From contig WBXK01000004.1 in the NCBI GenBank assembly GCA_008933055.1, positions 1 to 39,023 on the forward strand: a DNA stretch of 39,023 bases. The letters run 5' to 3'. Shown one piece after another: positions 18,951 to 28,987 of the stretch. The notes beneath the pieces were generated by a model. The model was not told where the DNA came from, did not search any database, and saw only the letters and a program-made list of their open reading frames with translations. Numbering within the stretch: position 1 is the first letter of the stretch; each line of letters begins with the position of its first letter. Position numbers and translations under genes: made by a program. The DNA comes from Verrucomicrobiota bacterium. Its GTDB lineage: Bacteria > Verrucomicrobiota > Verrucomicrobiia > Limisphaerales > JADLHS01.

Positions 18951-19655
18951 ATGACGAACCTGCCGGCTGACTACCCCCGCATCAAACGAGTGCACAGTTT
19001 TCACGAACTGGTCACGACGCGATTCGCAGACGGCGTCAATGCACTTTGTTGGGAACGCAAGTTGCCGGGTGATTTTGGTGAAGTAGTGGCTCGGCTTGGT
19101 TGTAAAGAAGGAATCATCACCCTCCATGAAGCTCAATTACGCGCGCTTCCTTTAAGCACTGCCGGTAAAACCGCGGTCGATACTCTTCTTGAAGACCAGC
19201 GTTTGCTTCGCGAACACGATCTTGATCCTTTGCTCAATTGTATCCATGAATATCCCCATGACGAAAATTCCACCCCTGTGCGTACCGACGTCTTTTCTTT
19301 TCATGCCGACAGCGCTTCGGTGGAGGCGGACACATGGCTTTGCACGTATCATGGCTCGTCGAGCGAGGGGTTGCGGAATGACGAGGCCCTCCGTCTCGTA
19401 GAAATAACCGAAACTCGAACTGAATTGCTCAAGCTCTTTGGCGGTGAAGACAATGCTGACTTCCGCGAATATTTGAAAGAAAACTGTTACGACCTCCACT
19501 ACTCTCAGAGTCTGACCGCCCGACCTTTTTCATTTGGCTTGGGCAACCTTTGGCGCATCGCTACGGAATGGCCTGGCAGTCCCGTCCCGCCCTGTATCCA
19601 CCGCGCCCCCGAAACTCAGCCCGGCCAATCACCTCGATTGTTGTTGATCAGTTAA
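18951..19655 (+). CDS. Uncharacterised protein, DUF1826-like
   Basis: Intact 234-aa ORF with C-terminal PVPPCIHRAPETQPGQSPRLLLIS resembling DUF1826. The family assignment is from memory of the pattern. Confidence 0.5.
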   Translation: MTNLPADYPRIKRVHSFHELVTTRFADGVNALCWERKLPGDFGEVVARLGCKEGIITLHEAQLRALPLSTAGKTAVDTLLEDQRLLREHDLDPLLNCIHEYPHDENSTPVRTDVFSFHADSASVEADTWLCTYHGSSSEGLRNDEALRLVEITETRTELLKLFGGEDNADFREYLKENCYDLHYSQSLTARPFSFGLGNLWRIATEWPGSPVPPCIHRAPETQPGQSPRLLLIS

Positions 19656-19662
19656 AGAAGGG

Positions 19663-21111
19663 CTAAGCTAGCAGCGGATTCACGACCTCGCCGCTCACAT
19701 CTGTCAGTCGATAATCTCGTCCCTCGAAGCGATGCGTCAGTCTGGTGTGATCAATTCCCAGGCAGTGCAGCATCGTCGCGTGGAAATCATGCACACTGAC
19801 CGGGTTTTCGGTGATGTTGTAGCCGAAATCATCAGTTGCGCCATACACCAAGCCGGGCTTCGTTCCGCCGCCGGCCATCCAGAGCGAGAAACAACGAGGA
19901 TGATGATCGCGGCCGAAACTATCTTTGGTGATTTCGCCCTGTGAATACGCCGTGCGACCGAACTCGCCGCCCCAAATCACAAGCGTGTCGTCGAGCAATC
20001 CACGTTGTTTGAGGTCCTTAATCAACGCAGCGCTGGCTTGGTCGGTGTTCTTGGTTTGAGTCTTGATGCCGTTGGGCAGGCCGCCGTGATGATCCCAATC
20101 CCGATGGCAAAGTTGGATGAAGCGTACGCCGCGTTCACAGAGTCGTCGGGCGAGTAGGCAGTTGTTTGCGTAGGACGCTTTGCCGGGTTCTGCGCCGTAC
20201 ATCTCCAGAACCTCTTTGGGTTCTTTCGCGATATCCACCAGTTCAGGCACGCTCGTCTGCATGCGGAACGCCATTTCGTAATTGCTGATGTGCGTGGCAA
20301 TCGCCGGGTCGCCGAGCGTGCCGAGTTGCTTGCGATTCAACTCCTGCATCGCATCGATCAATTGACGACGTGACTTGCCGCTCAGGCCAGGCGGGTTGTT
20401 GACATAAACGACGGGGTCGCCTTGATTACGAAACTGAACCCCCTGGTAGTTCGCCGAAAGAAATCCGTTACCCCAGTAGTGACCTTGCAACGCCTGGCCA
20501 CCACTGCCACTGGTGAGCACAACGAACGCTGGCAAGTCTTCGTTCTCGCTGCCCAATCCGTAGGCGAGCCATGCGCCCATGGTCGGTCGACCAGGTTGTT
20601 GGCTTCCCGTGCCCATGAAAGTGACCGCCGGATCGTGATTGATCGGTTCGGTGAACATGGAGCGGACGATGGTGATGTCGTCCACGATGCTGCCGATGTG
20701 TGGCAACATGGTGCTAAGTTCCACGCCAGATTTGCCGTAGCGTTTGAAGTCATAGGCCGCGCCCACACACTTCAGCACGGCCTGCCCCGCTGTCATGCCG
20801 GTGATGCGTTGACCTTTGCGGATGCTCGGCGGCAATTCCTGACCGGTCATTTCTTTTAGCTTCGGCTTGGAGTCGAATAGGTCCAGGTGCGACGGCGCGC
20901 CGGATTGAAACATGTAGATGACGCGTTTGGCCTTGGCCGGCATGTGAAGGGTTTTCAGCGCGCCTTTAGTCGCTGTGCTGATCGCGGTTTCAGAGGCGAA
21001 CAATCGCTGGTTCAACAAGGATGACAACGCGAGCGCGCCCAAGCCGGTGGTGCTGCGGGAAAGAAACGCACGCCGACTCAGTGTTTTCTCGATTTCATTT
21101 TCAAACGTCAT
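19663..21111 (-). CDS. DUF1501 (sulfatase-like) family protein with Tat signal, copy B
   Basis: RRAFLSRSTTGLGALALSSLL; RVIYMFQSGAPSHLDLFDSKP; WGGEFGRTAYSQG; GRDHHPRCFSLWMAGGG. Confidence 0.92.
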   Translation of the reverse strand: MTFENEIEKTLSRRAFLSRSTTGLGALALSSLLNQRLFASETAISTATKGALKTLHMPAKAKRVIYMFQSGAPSHLDLFDSKPKLKEMTGQELPPSIRKGQRITGMTAGQAVLKCVGAAYDFKRYGKSGVELSTMLPHIGSIVDDITIVRSMFTEPINHDPAVTFMGTGSQQPGRPTMGAWLAYGLGSENEDLPAFVVLTSGSGGQALQGHYWGNGFLSANYQGVQFRNQGDPVVYVNNPPGLSGKSRRQLIDAMQELNRKQLGTLGDPAIATHISNYEMAFRMQTSVPELVDIAKEPKEVLEMYGAEPGKASYANNCLLARRLCERGVRFIQLCHRDWDHHGGLPNGIKTQTKNTDQASAALIKDLKQRGLLDDTLVIWGGEFGRTAYSQGEITKDSFGRDHHPRCFSLWMAGGGTKPGLVYGATDDFGYNITENPVSVHDFHATMLHCLGIDHTRLTHRFEGRDYRLTDVSGEVVNPLLA

Positions 21112-21114
21112 AAA

Positions 21115-24100
21115 TCATTTGGTGATGGCTTCGTTCAGATTCAACAGCACGTTTGCGACCGTGGTCATCGCTGCAAGTTCTGCCGGATCTGTTTTTTCGG
21201 GTAAGGGCGAGTCACCGACTTTCAGGAATGCATTTGCCGCTTTGGAGTCCTGGCGGAAGTTGGCGAGTTGTTGTTCGTAGGTTTTCTTCAAGATAGTCAA
21301 CTCTCCGGATTCTGGCCTCCGACCGAGCGTGTGTCGGAAAGCGCGCAAGATGCGCTTGTCGCTGTCTTTCGGTTCTTCTTTCATCACCCGTGCGGCCAGT
21401 CCTCTAGCGGTTTCGACGAACGCCGGATCATTCATCAGCACGAGCGATTGTAACGGGGTCTGGGTTCGCTCGCGGAAAAAGGTGCAGACCTCGCGACTCG
21501 GCGCATCAAACGTGGCGAAGGAAGGATAGTGTGCTGAGCGTCGCCAGAAGACATACATGCCGCGACGATAAAGTGCGTCGCCTTTGGCTTGCTCATACTT
21601 CGCATCCGTGCCATCCCAGATGCCTGGCGGTTGATACGGCTTCACACTCGGTCCGCCGATCTGGTCATTCAACAGGCCGGACACCGCGAGGGCGTTGTCG
21701 CGGACAAATTCAGCGTCGAGTCGCACGCGTGGACCGCGGGTGAAGAGCCGGTTGTAGGAATCACGTTCCAATTTTTCGGGTGTGACCGCGGCAGATTGTC
21801 GGTAAGTGGCGCTCGTCACGATCAAGCGAACCAATCCTTTAATATCCCAAGCGGGCGAGTGCGACTGTCCGGACTTGGGCTTGGATTCCACACTGCCGTC
21901 GCGGAACTGCACCGCGAGCCAGTCGAGGAGATCGGGGTGACTCGGCCACTCGCCCTGCGATCCGAAATCGTTGATCGTGTGTACCAATCCGCTGCCAAAG
22001 AACGTGGACCAATAACGATTCACTGTGACTCGGGCCATGAGTGGATGTTCTTTAGCGACGAGCCAGCGGGCGAGCGCCAGACGGTTCGTCGGCCCTGCCG
22101 GCAGAGGAGGCAAAATCGCAGGAGTGCCCGGCGAAACTTTTTCGCCCTTGGTGCGGAAATCACCACGAACGAAAACGAACGTGTCTCGCGGCGGATTCAT
22201 TTCCTCCATGATCAACGTCGTTGGGATCTTGCCGTAAAACGCTTCCTTCTTTTTGCGCGCTTCAGCCAAAGCGGTCTCGGAGCGCAGGTAGTCCACGGCA
22301 TGGTTTTCCTTGTAGTAATTCTGTAGATCCTTGCGCTCGTCTTCAGAGCGGTTGCCACGCGATTTGGCGACCAGTGCAAGATAACCGTCAAACGCGAGAG
22401 CCCTCGCGTCTTCGGCAGATAGCGTGCGATTGTAGAGCCGGACATCATCCACCAATCCCTTGATCACGGACTCGCCGCTTCTCGCGCCGATGCGCAGCGG
22501 TTCAGTGTTTGAAATCGTATTCGTGAGAGTGTCGTTTTCTGTTTTGAAATCCTTGGCGCGGCCGTTGACATAAATCTTTAGTCCAGCTGCTTTGCTTGAG
22601 CCATCGTATGTCACCAACACATGTTGCCATTGGTTCTTGGGAAACTTTTCCTTAGTCTGGACTTTCAACGCATTCGTCGGCCAGATGTTCAATAGGTGGA
22701 TTTGAAACCGTTCTTCTGCGAAGAACAAATCAAACCCCCGATAACCCGGCCCTTTCTCCATCTTGCTCAACACCGCACCGTCGCCATCTAGTTTCACCCA
22801 CGCAGCGAAGCTGAAAGTATTGGTGCGCTCGAGAACTGCGACTGATTCAAATTCTGCATACGCTTTGCCGTCGAGCTTGAGTGCTTTGCCGATACGACCC
22901 TCCAGGAATTCCGGTTTCTCGGCGTTCACGATTTTGCTCGAGGTACTTGTACTGGCCGATGTGACGTTAAGAGAGTCGTCGAATGACAGAGTGGCTAACA
23001 ATCCTTGAAGGTTGGAATTCGGATGCGGCTTGGCGTTGAGTTCGAGTTCCCACTTTTCCTGAGTCTCGCCCAGTTCATTCGAACGATCGGCCAACGTCTT
23101 CTCCGCGTCTTTCAACCGGAAGTCCGCTTCCACGAATTGCAATGCCTGCTCCGAAGTCGGCACGGGCAGACGCGGCGGCGGATTGTCCGTGCGGATACGA
23201 TCCAGCCCTTTCTCCGGCACGTTATGGAAGAACGCATACATCTGGTAAAACTCCTTGGTCGTCAGGGGATCGTACTTGTGACTGTGACATTCGGTGCAAC
23301 CCACCGTCAGCCCGAGCCAGACCGCACCGACCGTGTTCACGCGATCCACCACATACTTGTTGAGATACTCGTCCGGGTCTGCGCCGCCTTCGTCGTTCGT
23401 CATGTTGTTGCGGACGAAACCCGTAGCGATGCGCTGCGACTGGGTTGGATTCGGCAATAGATCACCGGCGAGTTGTTCCACCGTGAACTCATCGTAAGGT
23501 TTGTTGTCGTTGAACGATTTGATGACCCAATCGCGCCAGAGCCACATGAAGCGCACGCCGTCGAAGTGATAACCGCTCGTGTCCGCATAGCGCGCGAGGT
23601 CCAACCAATTCTGCGCCATGCGCTCGCCGTAGTGCGGCGATGCGAGCAAGCGCTCCACCAATTTCTCGTATGCGTTGCGCGATTTGTCCGCCAGAAACGC
23701 GTCCACTTCTTCGATGGTCGGCGGCAATCCAGTGAGATCGAACGTGACACGGCGGATCAAAGTGGTCTTGTTCGCTTCCGGGTTTGGTTTGAGATTTTCT
23801 TTTTCGAGGCGCGCGAGGGTGAAATGATCTATCGCATTGCGCGGCCACTTCTGGTTTTTCACTGAGGGAAATTGCGGACGTTCGGGAGGGATAAACGACC
23901 AGTGCTTCTGCCATTGCGCACCTTCCTGCACCCAGCGCTTCAACAAGGCGATCTGCTCCGGCTTCAATGGCTTGTTGTGCTTGGGCGGCGGCATGATCTC
24001 CTCCTCGTCCGTGGTAACGATGCGTTCCACCAAAGTGCTGTTGGTCAGATTGCCCGAGACGAGCGCATGGTTGCCGGACTTGAGTTCCTTGACTGCATCC

Positions 24101-24309
24101 GCTTGCACATCGAGCCGGAGACCCGCCTTGCGCTTGTTCTCATCCGGCCCGTGGCAGGTGTAGCAATGCTCTGAAAGGATGGGCCGCACTTCACGATTAA
24201 AGTCAACCGGTGCGGGATGAGTGTCGGGTTTGGAGCCGCCAGGCGAAATGGCCCAAGTCAAAGAGCCAGCGATGAAAAATCCAATCGCGAATATGATGCG
24301 TTTCAACAT
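21115..24309 (-). CDS. PSCyt1/DUF1549/DUF1553 cytochrome-type protein with internal LamG domain, copy B
   Basis: Heme-type motifs CYTCHGPDENKRK and CTECHSHKYDP; DUF1549 ([30 protein letters not shown]); DUF1553 (LVAKEHPLMARVTVNRYWSTFFG, RGMYVFWRR); LamG-like segment (KALKLDGKAYAEF...FSFAAWVKLDG...VDDVRLYNRTLS). Confidence 0.92.
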   Translation of the reverse strand: MLKRIIFAIGFFIAGSLTWAISPGGSKPDTHPAPVDFNREVRPILSEHCYTCHGPDENKRKAGLRLDVQADAVKELKSGNHALVSGNLTNSTLVERIVTTDEEEIMPPPKHNKPLKPEQIALLKRWVQEGAQWQKHWSFIPPERPQFPSVKNQKWPRNAIDHFTLARLEKENLKPNPEANKTTLIRRVTFDLTGLPPTIEEVDAFLADKSRNAYEKLVERLLASPHYGERMAQNWLDLARYADTSGYHFDGVRFMWLWRDWVIKSFNDNKPYDEFTVEQLAGDLLPNPTQSQRIATGFVRNNMTNDEGGADPDEYLNKYVVDRVNTVGAVWLGLTVGCTECHSHKYDPLTTKEFYQMYAFFHNVPEKGLDRIRTDNPPPRLPVPTSEQALQFVEADFRLKDAEKTLADRSNELGETQEKWELELNAKPHPNSNLQGLLATLSFDDSLNVTSASTSTSSKIVNAEKPEFLEGRIGKALKLDGKAYAEFESVAVLERTNTFSFAAWVKLDGDGAVLSKMEKGPGYRGFDLFFAEERFQIHLLNIWPTNALKVQTKEKFPKNQWQHVLVTYDGSSKAAGLKIYVNGRAKDFKTENDTLTNTISNTEPLRIGARSGESVIKGLVDDVRLYNRTLSAEDARALAFDGYLALVAKSRGNRSEDERKDLQNYYKENHAVDYLRSETALAEARKKKEAFYGKIPTTLIMEEMNPPRDTFVFVRGDFRTKGEKVSPGTPAILPPLPAGPTNRLALARWLVAKEHPLMARVTVNRYWSTFFGSGLVHTINDFGSQGEWPSHPDLLDWLAVQFRDGSVESKPKSGQSHSPAWDIKGLVRLIVTSATYRQSAAVTPEKLERDSYNRLFTRGPRVRLDAEFVRDNALAVSGLLNDQIGGPSVKPYQPPGIWDGTDAKYEQAKGDALYRRGMYVFWRRSAHYPSFATFDAPSREVCTFFRERTQTPLQSLVLMNDPAFVETARGLAARVMKEEPKDSDKRILRAFRHTLGRRPESGELTILKKTYEQQLANFRQDSKAANAFLKVGDSPLPEKTDPAELAAMTTVANVLLNLNEAITK

Positions 24310-24328
24310 GAGTCAGATCGTGATGCTG

Positions 24329-25774
24329 TTATGCGAGCAGTGCTTTTACGACCTCACCATGTACATCGGTCAGTCGGAAATCACGGCCTTGGAAGCGGTG
24401 GGTCAGTTGCGTGTGGTTGATGCCAAATAAGTGCAGGATTGTTGCGTGCAGATCGTGGACATGAACCTTGTCTTCGGTTGCATAAAAGCCGAAGTCATCG
24501 GTTTTGCCGTGAACGATGCCCGGTTTGATACCCCCACCGGCGAGCCAGACAGTGTAACCGTGAGGATGATGGTCGCGGCCGATGTTGTCCGGTGACAAGC
24601 TGCCCTGCATCATCGGGGTGCGGCCAAATTCACCGCCCCAGACCACCAACGTTTGATCGAGCAGCCCGCGCGCTTTCAAATCTTTGATCAGGGCTACTGC
24701 GGGTTGGTCTGTTTCCTGGCAGCGTTTTTTTAGATCGAAAACCAGGTTGCCGTCCGGTCCGCCATGGTGATCCCAACCGCGATGATACAATTGAACAAAA
24801 CGCACGCCGCGCTCGACTAATCGGCGCGCCAGCAGGCAGTTGTTCGCAAACGAAGCCTGACCCGGCGTGGTCGCGTAGGCTTCGTGCATGGCTTGCGGCT
24901 CTTTGGAAATATCCATCACGTCCGGCACGCTGGTCTGCATCTTGTAAGCCAGTTCGTAAGCGGAAATGCGCGTGGCGATTTCCGGATCACGCAACACATC
25001 GTAGCGCATCTGATTCAGGTCGCGCACGGCATCAAGCGATTGACGCCGGCGTTCTGCGCCCATGCCTTCCGGATTCGAGACAAACAGAACAGGATCGCCT
25101 TGCGAACGCAGTTGCACGCCTTGATGCACCGTCGGAAGGAAGCCGCTCCCCCAAGCATTGTTGGTGAGCGGTTGCCCTGCGCCAGTGGCCATCACCACGA
25201 ACGCTGGGAGGTCTTTGTTCTCGCTGCCGAGTCCGTAGCTGAACCACGAACCCATGCTGGGTCGGCCGGAAAGCTGCGCGCCCGTGTTCATGAACAGCGT
25301 GGCGGGATCGTGGTTGAAGGCCTCGGAATAAAACCCCTGAACAAACGCGACGTCGTCCACGATGGTGGAAAGGTGGGGTAAGAGTTCGGAGAGCCAGACG
25401 CCGGATTTTCCGTGTTGTTTGAATTGATAGCGCGAGCCGAGCAGGGCGGCGTTTTTGCCGATCTGCGCGAGTCGGATATTCTTCAAGATCTCATCCGGCA
25501 TCTTCTGGCCGTCGCGTTTGATCAACTCGGGTTTGTAGTCGAACAGGTCGAGGTGTGACGGGCCGCCGGATTGGAACAAGTAAATGATGTTCTTGGCTTT
25601 AGGCGCGAAGTGCGGACCGGGTATGGCGGCGCTGACGGCGTCCTTGGAAGGCGCGGCGAAGAGCTTTTCGTTCAGCAGCGAACCCAGGGCGAGGGCGCCC
25701 ATGCCGGTGCCGCATTGCTGCAAGAATTTCCGGCGCGTGGAACGTTTCAAGATTTCCAGATCAGGTGCAAACAT
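24329..25774 (-). CDS. DUF1501 family protein with Tat signal, copy A
   Basis: TRRKFLQQCGTGMGALALGSLL; NIIYLFQSGGPSHLDLFDYKP; WGGEFGRTPMMQG; GRDHHPHGYTVWLAGGG. ATG at 25774, or TTG at 25780 overlapping the upstream stop. Confidence 0.92.
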   Translation of the reverse strand: MFAPDLEILKRSTRRKFLQQCGTGMGALALGSLLNEKLFAAPSKDAVSAAIPGPHFAPKAKNIIYLFQSGGPSHLDLFDYKPELIKRDGQKMPDEILKNIRLAQIGKNAALLGSRYQFKQHGKSGVWLSELLPHLSTIVDDVAFVQGFYSEAFNHDPATLFMNTGAQLSGRPSMGSWFSYGLGSENKDLPAFVVMATGAGQPLTNNAWGSGFLPTVHQGVQLRSQGDPVLFVSNPEGMGAERRRQSLDAVRDLNQMRYDVLRDPEIATRISAYELAYKMQTSVPDVMDISKEPQAMHEAYATTPGQASFANNCLLARRLVERGVRFVQLYHRGWDHHGGPDGNLVFDLKKRCQETDQPAVALIKDLKARGLLDQTLVVWGGEFGRTPMMQGSLSPDNIGRDHHPHGYTVWLAGGGIKPGIVHGKTDDFGFYATEDKVHVHDLHATILHLFGINHTQLTHRFQGRDFRLTDVHGEVVKALLA

Positions 25775-25776
25775 TT

Positions 25777-28700
25777 TCAACCTTTCGTGAGGGTCTCGTC
25801 CAAATTCAGCAACACATTAGCGACCATGGTCCAGGCCGCCAATTTACGGATCTCCAGATGGGGCGGGCGTTCCGCAGAGCCTTGATTGACAAGTGCTTCT
25901 GCCGATTGTGGATCGCGTTCAAAGCTCTGTAATTGCTGCTCGTATAGGCTTGCTAGTCGTTGGCGCTCCAATTTGGTGGGAGGTCGTGCCGTGCAGAGGC
26001 GAAAGGCGAAATCAACCTGCTGGTTGGTGTCTTTGCCGCCCACAAGCAGAATGCGTTGCCCCAAAACGCGGGCCGCCTCCAGCAGTGTCGGTTCGTTCAG
26101 TGTCGCCAGCGCTTGCAAGGGCGTGTTGGAGCGAGGGCGGCGGGCGGTGCAAAGTTCACGGCTTGGGGCATCGAAGGTGGCAAAGGTTGGGTAGGTGCAA
26201 ACCCGCCGCCAAAAGGTGTAAAGTCCGCGCCGATAGAGGTCCGGGCCGGCGCTGACTGGCCATTCGTCCATGCCGATCTCGGGGCGGAGGAATCCGAGTT
26301 CCTTCCAGAGGTTCGGCACTTGTTCGGGATAAACGCTCGGCCCGCCGATCTCAGGATTGAGCAAGCCGCTGACCGCGAGAGCCTGGTCGCGGATCATCTC
26401 AGCGTCCATGCGAAATCTCGGGCCGCGCGCCAGCAGCCGATTGTAGAGATCTTTATCCAGACGTTCCTGATCAGTCGCCGCGCTTTGACGGTAAGTGGCG
26501 GACATGACGATCACTTTCAGCACGTGCTTCACGTTCCAAGCGTGGGGCAGTTGGGAATTTGCGGGTGAGCTTTGAGATGGGCTGGGCGACATGAATTCAG
26601 TCGCGAGCCAGTCGAGCAACTCAGGATGAGAGGGGGCTTCGCCTTGCTTGCCGAAATCCTCGCTTGTTTTCACGATGCCGGTGCCGAAGCAATGTTCCCA
26701 AAAGCGATTCGCCGCCACGCGAGCCGTGAGCGGATTGTCGGCGCGCACCAGCCATTTCGCGAGGGCAAGTCGATTGGTGGGTTGATCGCTCGGCAGCGGT
26801 GGAAACACAGCGGGAACGCCGGACCTGACTTCTTTGCCTTTCTCCAAAAAGTTGCCGCGCAAGTGGACGAATGTCGGGCGCGGGGCGGCGCGCTCTTTCA
26901 TCACCAGGGTGGTGTATTTCCGATTGGATAGTTCCGTTTCGCGTTCGTTCAGGAGGAAGATTTCCCGCTCCAGTCCGCGAATCGTCGGGGATAGCGCGCG
27001 ATACTGAGTGGCTAGTTGTGTCTTTTGTTCCGCGGTGCGTTGGTGTGCCGGAATCGCGAGCAATTCTGTGACTTGTGTTGGCAGCGGCCAGAGTTTAGTG
27101 CTGTCCGATTCACCGGTCACGGAGAGCCGCAGGCGGCCGATGGTGTGGTTGTTGCCGTGGTATGAGTCGAATCGGAAGGCCAGCTTAGCGCCTGACTCGG
27201 AACGCAGCGGCGACTTTAGTTGCGCGATCAGAAAGTGACGCTCGCCAAATCGGGGGCCAATGGCCCAGCCGGTTTTGGGGTTGTGATCCACCGCGTGCTC
27301 GGCGCGATAATACTGTTGTTCCCAATCAGCCGTGGCTTTGCTGAAGAAGATGTTTTGAGGGGCAGCTTCTGCTACTGACAGCGGTGATGCCGTCATGCCG
27401 AGTTCGTCCAAAATGAAATTGCCGGTGCGACCCCAGCGCCCTGGACCATTCTTGGGCAGGCTGGGATCGGGCAACACCTCCAGCAATATGGCCGTGATAT
27501 TTTTGAGGCCGATCGCCGCTTCAATCAGATAGGTGTCGTATACGGAATTCACACCCGTGGCGAGAATGGACGCATCGGAGAGGTTCGTGAAGACCGCGCC
27601 GCCCGTGGAAAGTGCATTTGTCAGATCGAGTGTCACCCAGACGTTCGTGGGGGCGGTCATTTTTCTTTCCCAAGCTGATTGTTCCACTGGCAATTGCTTT
27701 TCCGCTGCAGCGAGTTTTTGTTTCGTTTGGGAAAGACGATCGCTCAAATAGTTGGCAATTGCCGCCGTCGAAGGAGTAGGCACGGTGACCGACGGTTCGA
27801 TGCTGTAGTTGCCCCTGTCTTCGGTCGAGTTGAAGAACGAATAAAGCTGGTAATATTCGTCCTGCGAGATCGGGTCGTATTTGTGAGTGTGACACTCTGC
27901 GCACATCACGGTCAGGCCAAGCCATGTTGTGCCAGTGGTCGCAACGCGATCCTTCACCGCTTTGGTGCGGTATTCCTCTTCGTCCCCGCCGCCTTCGTCA
28001 TTGGTCTTGGTGTTACGATGAAAGCCGGTGGCAATCTTCTGCTCCAACGTGGCGTTGGGCAATAGATCACCCGCGAGTTGCTCGACAGTGAACTGGTCGA
28101 ACGGCATGTTCTTGTTGAAGGCGTTGATGACCCACTCGCGATACGGCCAGATGGAGCGCGTTGAATCCACCTGGTACCCGTTTGAATCGGCGTATCGGGC
28201 GAGGTCCAACCAACCGCGCGCCAGATGCTCCCCGTAGTGAGGGGAAGAGAGCAGGCGATCCACCACTTTTTCATAAGCATTTTTGCTGCGATCTTTCACG
28301 AATGCATCCACCTCCGGAATTGTTGGAGGCAATCCAGTGAGATCGAGACTCAACCGGCGTATCAATGTGGCGCGATCCGCTTCGGGGGACGGTGACAACT
28401 TTTCGTGCTCAAGTTTGGCGAGGATGAATGCGTCGATCTCGTTTCGCCCCCAGCGCTTGTTTTTGACGCCCGGCACGGTTGGTCGCACTGGTTTTGTAAA
28501 CGCCCAGTGCGGTTTTACGTCAGGCCAGATTGCGCCTTGATCAATCCAGGCTTTCAACGCGCGGATCTGATCCGCCGTCAACCGATCGCCTTTGGGTGGC
28601 ATCTGGTCCTCTGCATCCTCGGTCGTGACGCGTTCGATGAGATGGCTCTCAGCACTTTTGCCAACGACCCAGAAAGGTTTTTCAGACTTACCGCCGCGCG

Positions 28701-28920
28701 CCGCATCCGGTTTGTGATCCAACCGCAGGCCGCCTTTTTCTTTATCAGGACCATGACATTCGTAGCATCGTTTGACGAAGATCGGCTGGATGTCGCGGAT
28801 GAAATCAACCTGAGGCTGAGTTTCGCCGCTAGCCTCATGAAGCATAACTGCGCCAGCCAATGCACACAGCGCTGCGAGCCGAATCTTTCGACAAAGAAGG
28901 GTTGCATTTTTTTTCTTCAT
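25777..28920 (-). CDS. PSCyt1/DUF1549/DUF1553 cytochrome-type protein, copy A
   Basis: [75 protein letters not shown]. Start taken at MKKKNATLL (28920). Confidence 0.92.
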   Translation of the reverse strand: MKKKNATLLCRKIRLAALCALAGAVMLHEASGETQPQVDFIRDIQPIFVKRCYECHGPDKEKGGLRLDHKPDAARGGKSEKPFWVVGKSAESHLIERVTTEDAEDQMPPKGDRLTADQIRALKAWIDQGAIWPDVKPHWAFTKPVRPTVPGVKNKRWGRNEIDAFILAKLEHEKLSPSPEADRATLIRRLSLDLTGLPPTIPEVDAFVKDRSKNAYEKVVDRLLSSPHYGEHLARGWLDLARYADSNGYQVDSTRSIWPYREWVINAFNKNMPFDQFTVEQLAGDLLPNATLEQKIATGFHRNTKTNDEGGGDEEEYRTKAVKDRVATTGTTWLGLTVMCAECHTHKYDPISQDEYYQLYSFFNSTEDRGNYSIEPSVTVPTPSTAAIANYLSDRLSQTKQKLAAAEKQLPVEQSAWERKMTAPTNVWVTLDLTNALSTGGAVFTNLSDASILATGVNSVYDTYLIEAAIGLKNITAILLEVLPDPSLPKNGPGRWGRTGNFILDELGMTASPLSVAEAAPQNIFFSKATADWEQQYYRAEHAVDHNPKTGWAIGPRFGERHFLIAQLKSPLRSESGAKLAFRFDSYHGNNHTIGRLRLSVTGESDSTKLWPLPTQVTELLAIPAHQRTAEQKTQLATQYRALSPTIRGLEREIFLLNERETELSNRKYTTLVMKERAAPRPTFVHLRGNFLEKGKEVRSGVPAVFPPLPSDQPTNRLALAKWLVRADNPLTARVAANRFWEHCFGTGIVKTSEDFGKQGEAPSHPELLDWLATEFMSPSPSQSSPANSQLPHAWNVKHVLKVIVMSATYRQSAATDQERLDKDLYNRLLARGPRFRMDAEMIRDQALAVSGLLNPEIGGPSVYPEQVPNLWKELGFLRPEIGMDEWPVSAGPDLYRRGLYTFWRRVCTYPTFATFDAPSRELCTARRPRSNTPLQALATLNEPTLLEAARVLGQRILLVGGKDTNQQVDFAFRLCTARPPTKLERQRLASLYEQQLQSFERDPQSAEALVNQGSAERPPHLEIRKLAAWTMVANVLLNLDETLTKG

Positions 28921-28987
28921 GGCACTCATTCGAAGGCTGTTTTGTAGGATAAATTTATCCCGCAGCTGGAGGCGCGGCAAGGTTGGT

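Noticed and set aside
21589-22326. 245-aa + strand ORF within the DUF1553 region
   Set aside because: Antisense to a strongly supported PSCyt/DUF1553 gene; low-complexity Arg-rich translation without domains.
24884-25381. 165-aa + strand ORF
   Set aside because: Antisense to DUF1501 copy A; His/Arg-rich shadow translation.
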